The notes beneath the pieces are model-generated. The model was not told the origin of the DNA and made no database searches. It saw nothing but the letters and a program-made list of their open reading frames with translations. The translations under genes were made by a program, and so were the position numbers. From Pelobates cultripes (taxonomy: Eukaryota; Chordata; Amphibia; Anura; Pelobatidae), in NCBI GenBank assembly GCA_933207985.1, contig OW240912.1:229227672-229291671 (forward strand): a stretch of DNA of 64,000 nucleotides, in the 5' to 3' direction. Below, piece after piece: positions 56,463-64,000 of this stretch (position 1 is its first letter; each line of letters starts with the position of its first letter).

Positions 56463-56744
56463 GTGATTTTTGATATTCCATTTTACTGAATAATGTTTGT
56501 GTGAAAATAAAAGACTTTCCAATCTTAAAAAAGAAGGCCCGATGGGGGTACATTTTTTATTTGTTAGATTTATGTGAAATATTCAGTGTTAACTAAATAT
56601 TACTTACTTGGAAGGTCCTATAAGAGTAGCAGTCTTGCTATCTAGATTTGCCTCTAGTACCACAGCCAGCTAAAAACGGATTCATTTGGGATATTGCAAA
56701 TTTAACTGGGGATATGTAATCAATATGGAGATGGGGATGGAGCA
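56463..56744. other. No feature seen
   Basis: Short unassigned stretch. Confidence 0.45.
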
Positions 56745-57290
56745 TGTTAAGAACCAGGTCAGCGAGGGGTCGGCGACCTGTGTGGGTTTCTCGAGGGGTC
56801 GGCGACCTGTGTGGGTTTCAGCTATTTATGCGGTGCCAGAACTCTTGGCAAAGTTGATCAAACTTGGCTTCGAAGTCTTTCCACCAGGTCTGGATGTCTG
56901 CTACCTCCTTGGCATGCGGAGGCTGTGGCTTGGCGGCCATCTTGGGCTCCTCATGCAGTCCCCGGTTATGGGAGATTCCAGTTCCAGAGGGGGTCGACGG
57001 GGCATCAGGATTGTCGCTTGTCAGTGCGCATTGAGGGTCGGAGGATCGGCCGTCTCCCCCAACCTTCAGGCCGTCAGTCTTGCTAGGTCTTGCAACCACA
57101 ATGGAATCTGCGCTGGAACGGTATGCTACTGCATATTGGTGCCCCTCAACTGCTTACGGTAAGATGTTGCTCGGTCCAAGCTTTTTTTGTGAGGTATAGG
57201 GCATGAAATGCCTGTATTCAGCCCTGTGGTGCAGGAACTGAGCTGAAACACGTCTGGCCATCTTGGCTGTCAGGCCCTGCCCTCACCCAC
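56745..57290 (-). pseudogene. L1 LINE 5' region and ORF1 start remnant
   Basis: On the minus strand a leader with 'gacagccaagatggcc' (about 57276-57261) is followed by an open piece at 57099-56818 containing EPKMAAKPQPPHAKEVADIQ and TWWKDFEAKFDQLCQEFW, which recalls frog L1 ORF1. ORF1p binds L1 RNA. A 29-bp direct repeat lies at 56763-56820. Only the first ~90 codons remain. The assignment is from memory and moderate. Confidence 0.5.
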
Positions 57291-57399
57291 ACTTATAATA
57301 TATCATTTATTATATATCATTTTTTTAAAACAGGGCTTTCATTTAAAATCAAATATTTATATATGAAACATAATTTAATATGAATAAAATATAAAAACA

Positions 57400-57800
57400 A
57401 AATTAGAAATTAAGAATTTAAAAAAAATGTTTTAGTTCTGCATGGAATTTTAACTGTGAATGTCACAATACTGTTAGCGGTTACTGCAATAGAGTACACA
57501 TATTTGTATTCAGCGATGTCTCACGAGTAAAACAGTATCCACCATGTACAGGTTTTCTGGTGTTTTAGAAAGTTACAGGGTTAAATATAGCATGTTACAT
57601 TTTTCAGTTTGTACACATTGAAATTTGCCAGAGAGGTAATGTTGCCTTTGAGCCCGCATGGTAGCCCAAGAATGAGAATTAACCCTATGATTGCATATCA
57701 TTTGCAAAAGTAGACAACCCAAGGTATTACAAATGTATGTCCAGGCTTTTTTAGTAGCCACTTAGCCACAAACACTGGCCATAGTTGTAAAATGTTCATG
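57400..57800 (+). repeat. One unit of the dispersed ~330-bp family
   Basis: The same phrase order as 21940-22230: 'gttctgcatg', 'ttttaactgtgaatgtcac', 'catatttgtattcagcgatg', 'ccaccatgtacaggttt', 'aagttacagggttaaatata', 'gcaaaagtagacaaccc', 'agtagccacttag'. Confidence 0.8.
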
Positions 57801-57817
57801 TGAGCTACAAATTAGGG

Positions 57818-58448
57818 TAGACAATGTAATAGAGCAGCAGGAAATGCTAGCAGAATGCTTGGTTGATAGGGAGAGGTATTAGCAGTAGAAAGAGGTAAGT
57901 GCTCACTGGTGAGGCCTCACTTGGAGTATTGTACACAGTACTGGAGACCATATCTTCAGAAGGATATTGATACCTTAGAGAGAGTTCAGAGAAGGGCTAC
58001 TAAACTGGTTCATGGATTGCAGGATAAAACTTACCAGGAAAGGTTAAATGATCTTAACATGTATAGCTTGGAGGAAAGACGAGACAGGGGGGATATGATA
58101 GAAACATTTAAATATATAAAGGGAATCAACACAGTAAAGGAGGAGACTATATTTAAAAGAAGAAAAACTACCACAACAAGAGGTCATAGTCTTAAATTAG
58201 AGGGACAAAGGTTTATAAATTATATCAGGAAGTATTACTTTACTGAGAGTGTAGTGGATGCATGGAATAGCCTTCCAGCTGAGGTGGTAGAGGTTAACAC
58301 AGTAAAGGAGTTTAAGCATGCGTGGGATAGGCATAAGGCTATCCTAACTATAAGATAAGGCCAGGGACTAATGAAAGTATTTAGAAAATTGGGCAGACTA
58401 GATGGGCCGAATGGTTCTCATCTGCCATCACATTCTATGTTTCTATGT
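57818..58448 (+). mobile_element. CR1 LINE, second copy, strongly 5'-truncated
   Basis: It matches 55690-56352 of the first copy apart from small deletions near 57868 and 57905, and ends with the same tail (tttctatg). Confidence 0.92.
57909..58358 (+). pseudogene. CR1 C-terminal part, intact frame
   Basis: A 149-codon open frame covers 'RPHLEYCTQYWRPY' through 'NSLPAEVVEVNTVKEFKHAWD' to TAA. It lacks both frameshifts present at 55868 and 55940 in the first copy. It contains no catalytic domain and no proper start. Confidence 0.87.
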
Positions 58449-58795
58449 TTAAATTATCTTGTCCATGTGGATTGAACTGCAATGGCAAGACTGAGACGGC
58501 ACTGTATGAAAGAATAAGGGGGCACAGATCAAGTATTAGGACTGCAGTCCGAGATGATCACACTGATAAACCTGTGGCACAACATTTCTTGGAATATAAA
58601 CACCCCTTGACTTCCTTAAAGTGCATAGTGATAGATCATGTCCCCTTATCCAGCAGAGCAGGAAATTGAGCCAATCTATTACTCCAAAGAGAGACATTTT
58701 GGATATGAGAATTAAACATCCTCGCACCATCAGGTCTCAATGAAAAATTTACATTTATGCCATTTATTTAGTGAATGGGTCTTATTATTCACTCA
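58449..58795 (+). pseudogene. Penelope-like GIY-YIG endonuclease fragment
   Basis: Open from about 58450: FKLSCPCGLNCNGKTETALYERIRGHRSSIRTAV, with the 'CPCG...GKT' pattern and the R-x2-GH/EH arginine helix of Penelope endonucleases, then 'QHFLEYKHPLTSLKCIVIDHV'. The reading frame closes at TGA 58667-58669 and the C-terminus continues out of frame ('LNEKFTFMPF' near 58738-58765). The first GIY part is missing and the second motif is altered. Different lineage from 15934-16512. Confidence 0.78.
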
Positions 58796-58879
58796 TTCCT
58801 AGACTATTGAACCAGTTGAGAAATATTTTTTTTCCTTTTTTGATTTTCCACTATATATCTAGTGCCCCTAGAAATTAAC

Positions 58880-58921
58880 GTCATTCTTAGTGTATTTTAA
58901 TATATATAAAATTATACATAA

Positions 58922-58952
<31 letters not shown>

Positions 58953-58994
58953 TACACTTAAAATTATAGTGTATGTGTATATACAAGTAATGAG

Positions 58995-59036
<42 letters not shown>
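58880..59036. repeat. TA microsatellites with short palindrome
   Basis: (TA)n runs are at about 58921-58949 and 58996-59035, separated by aaaatacacttaaaattata, the partner of tagtgtattttaatatat at 58888. Confidence 0.85.
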
Positions 59037-59039
<3 letters not shown>

Positions 59040-59079
59040 TTTTTATTGACTTACCAAACTTTTATTAACTTTTAAAAAC

Positions 59080-59366
59080 TTTTTAACAGGCAGTAGGGGG
59101 ACTACCTGAGAGCTCAAGCAGTCCCCCTGCAAGTAAACCTGTGGACAGCCATTCTGGCCATGTGATCGCGAGGACCCAGCGATCACATGGCCCAGGAGGG
59201 CTGGATCGGACAGAGGGGGACTGCCTGGGCTCCTGGGCAGACCGCTGATGGGTGTTCAGTGGGGACCCGGTAAGTAGTAAGGATGGCGAGGACATTCTAT
59301 GCCCCCCTCCGGCGCTTAGGACTGCCTAAAAAAGGACGGCATAGAACGCCGGCTGTCCTTATGGGG
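59080..59366. repeat. GC-richer terminal part of a TTAA-type element
   Basis: It ends ggacggcatagaacgccgg then tgtccttatgggggttta, matching the end of the ~330-bp family at 22918-22956. A palindrome catgtgatcgc/gcgatcacatgg lies at 59158-59189. Confidence 0.6.
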
Positions 59367-59368
59367 GT

Positions 59369-59606
59369 TTAAGAAACAGTATAGTGATAGGAATGCTAAA
59401 ATGTATTCCTGATACTATAGTGCTGGTGTGGCTGGCTCCCCTTGTATCGCATGGGTAAGGTATTTTTACTCACCTTTCCTCACATCACACAGGTCTTATT
59501 CTCTGAAAAGGGAATATTTACAAAAAAAGCCTACAAGGACAGGCTACAGACACCAAAACCACCATTTTAAGCTGTAGTGGTTCTGGTGACTACAGTGTCC
59601 CTTTAA
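59369..59606. mobile_element. TTAA MITE, 230 bp
   Basis: The element 59373-59602 lies between TTAA at 59369-59372 and 59603-59606. It starts gaaacagtatagtgatagga and ends ggtgactacagtgtccct, with hairpins near both ends. Confidence 0.78.
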
Positions 59607-60270
59607 GCAATGTAGACTAGATTGCAAGGAAACCATTGTAATTATTAGATGTCTTAAATATATTAAACCTCTAAAAAAGGGAATTAAAATTAATCATTGG
59701 CTATATTCAGATTTTAGTAAGATAACCCAGTGCTGCTTTTTTTACCCTTTACTCTGCAATTATGAATATATGCAATTTCCTTAGAAAAAAATATTACAAT
59801 CTCCATCTAAAGAGTTATTTACAATTTTAAGATGTCTCAAAACCAACATTATATTTCAACCTTCTGTTCCATTTCTTCAACAGTCAAAAGCATTAGGTTC
59901 TTTTTACATTGTTAATTTTTGTTTCTTTTTCAATAGGTTGTTTCAGCTGAATATTTTCAAATAAGATGTGTATTTTAGGATCTATATTATGCTTGGTTAA
60001 TTACTATTGATTCCAGTACATTTTCAATCTAAACAGCATTACTCTGAGTATTTTCTCAGTTTTATATAATGCTTGTTTGCAAATGTGTCTATGATCCATG
60101 AAAATGCTTGTTGAGTAGACTCTAGATATATACACTATCTATTATAAATACAGTAGAGACTCACATATATAGTGATATTGATTTCAACAAGGAATATGGA
60201 ATATGTCTCAGAACTACACTAGCAATCCTAAAGGTGTCAATACCTAAATAGAGGGCTAAAGTGTCACCAT
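59607..60270. other. No feature seen
   Basis: AT-rich, unassigned. Confidence 0.45.
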
Positions 60271-60424
60271 TGGTCTACAGCAAAGGTAGGCAACCTTTGG
60301 CACTCCAGATGTTGTGGATTACATTTCCCCTGATGCTTTGCCAGCATTATGGCTGTTAGTGTATTATAGGAGATGTGGTCCAAAACATCTGGCGTCTCTA
60401 AGGTTGTCTAAGCCTGGTCTACAG
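60271..60424. mobile_element. Small hAT-like MITE, 134 bp
   Basis: 60281-60414 has inverted halves (ggcactccagatgttgtgg against ccaaaacatctggcgtctc) and ends aaaggtaggcaacc and ggttgtctaag. It is flanked by an exact 10-bp repeat tggtctacag (60271-60280, 60415-60424), two bases longer than the usual 8. I recall this repeat as a common vertebrate hAT-derived MITE. Confidence 0.75.
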
Positions 60425-62604
60425 GGTGCCCATTGCCCAAGAGATGATGAAGGGCAGTGATCTCAGTAAGCATGTAGTGGACCATAGGATCTTAATAGAT
60501 TGTTGGTCCTAATGTCTAATGCCTGACTCTATGTACAGTAAGTAGCGCTTTATGGATTTTAGCTTATAGAATGCTCTGGATAAGAATAATGTTTGGGACT
60601 ACTTTTTATGGTACAGACTATGCCACTCAATTCTAGTGAAAGGACATCTTAATGCAACAGAATATAATATAATTCTAGATAATTATGAGCTTACAAATTT
60701 TATAACAAAAAATCCATAGGCAATTTCCTGTTTTATCTTTGTAATGTCTCTGTGTAAAAAGAGAGGTTCAGGCAGATATGATTGTTGAGACTGGTGTGAA
60801 AGAACATGTTTTGTCCTGACCATGTAGAACTTTAGTTGATGCATTGGAATATGGGCTACAAGTCATGCGTAAACATTATTGTCCAACCTCACTCTTACTG
60901 CTGAATATAGGCAAATACCTCATTTTGACATAAGAGTGGTGGCTGATGTCCTAGCATGGAAACGGCTTATAATTTTGGAATAAGATGTTCCGAAAACAAT
61001 GTGTTCACTTAATTTTCACCATGCTATATATCATTATGTTCCATTAACATGCTTTAGAACTGGCAAAGTTCACCCATCACCACTGATTTTGCAAACAGAA
61101 TAATTCGGCATCATGTATGGAAGTGACATGCATTTCTGCTCCATCCAAAGAGCATGAATCCATTCTGTCTAAATGAGTGATACATCCTTTTTGGGTATCC
61201 CATCCACACACACACTCTTACAAAGAGGACTGCTCTATTGTGCCTGCAACTTTTTTCATTTTGGATAGCTTTTTTTTTTTTTAAATGAAACAAACATATA
61301 TTTCACTCTTTAGCTTGTTGACATTCATCAATTTTGGCTTGAAGATATGCTTCCCCAGAAGACAAATGTATAGTGGAACAATTTAGAAAAATTGACCAGG
61401 GCTTAAAACAGGAGCTAGAAATGTTGACTGAGAAAGGGTAAAACAAGATGCAAATGGTCAAAAGAGAGAGAAAAAAAAATCAATACAAATATGTGTAAGA
61501 AATAATAGAAAGCAAGCAGAAGGTAAAATGTGACTAAGTACGTAAAGTAATTTGAAAATGTGGAAATCGAGGGGAAATAGGGATTTAATTAAGAAGTTCA
61601 GAGGATAAAGAAGAAATGTTTCTCAGTAAAAATATTTCAGTCTTCATGACAATCCCTTCATTATTAAAAAAATGCAGCGGATTTTTTTTCAATAACTAGT
61701 ATTTTGCAAATTATGGATGTATATTAAGGGAGGATTAAGAATCCTGTCTTGACTCTTGTTGCATTTGGACAGTACTGATGTCTAACTATTTTTTGACGAA
61801 GGAAAAACAAGATACTGACACGATCATGTGAGTCACTAATCATATAAAAGCAGGTTTCAAGGAAGGCATTAACCATCACAAACAGAGAAGTGTCACGGTA
61901 ACTGAACACCCGCCACCGTAAAAGACAAGGCAATGTCACTTTTGTCTAATAAATCTTCTGGCAGCTTTGTTTGTAGACTTGCTTTCTTAAACAGCAGAAA
62001 ATCCTGACTGTCATTTCACTTGTTCAACAAAGCAAATTATGCTTCAGTCAAGCTGCCCAGTAATGATCCATGCTTCTGTTCCAGTGATGGTTAACTTTGG
62101 TACAGACAATATTTCTGAACTAAAATACTCTTGGAATTTGACTAGCCTTAGGGTTGGCTGAGGATCATAGGAAATATATTTCACAAACATCTGTTTTGTC
62201 AAGGTTAGCGATCACGTCTGTGCACCATTTAGCAAAAATTGAACATCTGCTTAATGTCCATAATTACCCTGATATTCACAATAATTATGTTCAGATCTCC
62301 TCTGCCTATCCTCTAGCCAGTGCAAATTTCAGGTCCAGTTGCCTGTATTGTAATGAAAAAGGTGGCATTCCATGTTCCAACTTAACCTAAGACTGGACAA
62401 TAAGCAGAGCAAGAAATGTAAGTGGTGATTATAGGTGAGTTGAGAAAATAGAAAGTAACTGCCCTACTGGAACTTGCTGTAGCATGATGTCTTCCAATAG
62501 TTATGTCTATGAGGTAAATTAGTTGTATTAGAATAGAGGCACCACACACACATAGTCAAGTGTCACATTTCATATATTGACCTCCATCACAATATATTGT
62601 TAGA
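60425..62604. other. No feature seen
   Basis: Mostly AT-rich, apparently single-copy. A 33-bp AG-rich phrase at 61448-61482 recurs inside the MITE at 62842-62878. Confidence 0.45.
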
Positions 62605-63034
62605 TTAAAGGGACACTATAGGCAAGAGAGAACAATTCCTCTCAGTCAAGTGGTCTGGTGCTGTGTTTCTGTCCCACTTAGTCCTGCAAAGTAAATCATT
62701 GCAGTTTTTAAAAACTGCCTCTAGTAGTTGTCAATCAGACAGCTACTAGAGGCACTTCCTGGTGACTAACCAACTTTTGGTCACCTAAATGAAGCTGAAC
62801 ATCCTCACGCTCTACAATACCCATAGGAAAGCATTGAAGCAATGCAAATGGTCAAAAGAGAGAGAGAAAAAAAAAATCACTATTGCGAGTGCCTAATGCG
62901 CTTGTAGTGTTCGCCGGAGATCTAAATAATTCAATTTTTTTAGCCATTTATGAGCTGGGGGGAGGTGGTGGGCAGAGCCCTCTATAGTGTTAGGAATAAA
63001 GATTTGTATTCCAAATGCTATAGAATCCCTTTAA
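62605..63034 (+). mobile_element. TTAA MITE, AGGGACACTATAG family, 422 bp
   Basis: The element 62609-63030 is flanked by TTAA at 62605-62608 and 63031-63034. Ends are agggacactatag and ctatagaatccct. The interior has the usual 'ctactagaggcacttcctgg'. The stretch 62846-62885 does not belong to the family. Confidence 0.85.
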
Positions 63035-63390
63035 TGGCTCTCTATGAGCTGTTAACAATGTTAACACAATCACAATTGCAGCTATATCAGAAAAGAGGTG
63101 CCAAACCTTGCCATTTAAATTTATAGGTTTCTGTCATTGGATAATTATCAACATGCTAACAGCTTCCAATGAGTCTTTAACCCCTAGGGCATACTCAGTG
63201 GTTCTGCACAAAGAGGGCCTTAATGCCGTTAGGGAGCCCAAATATTCTCTCCCTGGTCGGGGCGACTGTCTGACAATCGAGGCTGTCCCCCTGCAGCAAA
63301 TGCAGCCCATCTGCATCATGCGATTACAATAACACCACGATCACATGACCAGATTGCTAGGATTATATAATTGGCTGCAGAGTATATATG
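63035..63390. other. No feature seen
   Basis: GC-neutral sequence with a palindromic hint at 63240-63290 (cagactgtc-type); unassigned. Confidence 0.4.
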
Positions 63391-63394
63391 GCTG

Positions 63395-63765
63395 CAAATA
63401 TATAAAGTATGTGTGTCAGTGTTTATCTGTGTGTCAGTGTGTATCTGAGTGTATGTGCCAGTGTGTGTGTCAGTGTATGTGTCAGTGTGTGTATCTGAGT
63501 GTATGTGTCAGTGTGTATCTGAGTTTATATATCTGAGTGTATGTGCCAGTGTGTGTATCTGTGTGTCAGTATGTGTGTGTCAGTGTCTATCTAAGCATGT
63601 GTCAATGTGTGTATCTGTGTGTCAGTGTGTGTATCTGTGTCAGTGTGTGTATCTGAGTGTCATTGTGTGTATTTGTGTGTATCTAAATGTATGTGTCAGT
63701 TTGTATCTGAGTGTGTGTTTCAATATGTGTATCTGTGTGTCAGTGTGTATATGCCAGTGCACATA
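63395..63765 (+). repeat. GT-rich minisatellite (gtgtcagtgtgtatctgagt units)
   Basis: Units of about 20-24 bp, related in style to 4141-4340. The cysteine- and valine-rich frames are artefacts. Confidence 0.87.
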
Positions 63766-64000
63766 CATGATGACAGTTAAAATGCCATGCAAAACTTGGA
63801 AAATAACATTTATCACATTTTTTAAATTGTATTCATATTAAATTGTGTCCCATATACAAATAGTCGATGAAGCCCAATTTTCCTGAATAAAATCATATAT
63901 AATAAGTATGGGTGCACTTAATATGAAAGTTTTAAATTATGATTAAACTAGCACATAGCTCAAATTCTAGGCTTTTGTTTTGGTTTTGTTTTCATCAGAA
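63766..64000. other. No feature seen
   Basis: AT-rich end of the window. Confidence 0.4.

Noticed and set aside
63345..63841. Cysteine- and valine-rich frames resembling a secreted repeat protein
   Set aside because: Artefact of the gtgtcagtgtgtatctgagt minisatellite.
1..64000. tRNA or rRNA genes, and a bacterial-type defence or biosynthetic system
   Set aside because: No tRNA box structure or rRNA core was noticed, and everything points to an animal genome.

Overview
The window is vertebrate intergenic DNA, most probably from a frog or toad. No host protein-coding exon, tRNA or rRNA could be recognised; every reading frame with a recognisable protein signature belongs to a transposable element. 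The anuran guess rests on the mix of families: Ty3/gypsy chromoviruses of sushi type, L1, CR1 and L2 LINEs, Penelope-like elements, Tc1-like and hAT-like DNA transposons, and very many TTAA-flanked hairpin MITEs. A species cannot be named from this.

Layout. 1-3.3 kb: the 5' end of a sushi-type gypsy element (minus strand, cut by the window edge) next to an L1 ORF2 remnant that carries a solo LTR. 4-6.5 kb: simple repeats, a CR1 tail and an L2-like tail. 6.6-8.8 kb: a solo LTR split by a hAT-like element. 10.4-12 kb: a dispersed tandem-repeat family, AT-rich palindromes and a DNA-transposon end. 14.3-23.9 kb: one old minus-strand gypsy element broken open by a Penelope-like element (with a hammerhead-like motif) and by a block of repeats, an L1 and a MITE. 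25.4-33 kb: MITEs and three nested hAT-like elements with 8-bp target duplications. 35-37.7 kb: a diverged repeat pair that may be LTRs. 39.1-44.1 kb: a nearly complete sushi-type gypsy element with a 5-bp target duplication and an assembly gap. 46-49 kb: repeat family, minisatellite, MITE. 50.3-52.2 kb: two Tc1-like transposons side by side. 52.9-56.5 kb: a CR1 LINE inside a MITE that also holds a second MITE. 56.7-58.8 kb: L1, repeat-family, CR1 and Penelope fragments. 59-64 kb: MITEs, a small hAT-like element and simple repeats, otherwise unassigned DNA.

The genes do not form a pathway. The biology is layered transposition. Many junctions can be read to the base because target duplications survive, which gives a relative order of insertion. 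The best leads are the hammerhead-like motif in the Penelope element (17017-17057) and a possible self-priming primer-binding site in the sushi-type element (39423-39434 with 39707-39718). All coding copies carry stops, frameshifts or truncations, except the 159-codon gag piece at the left edge, which is open but has no ATG at the expected start.
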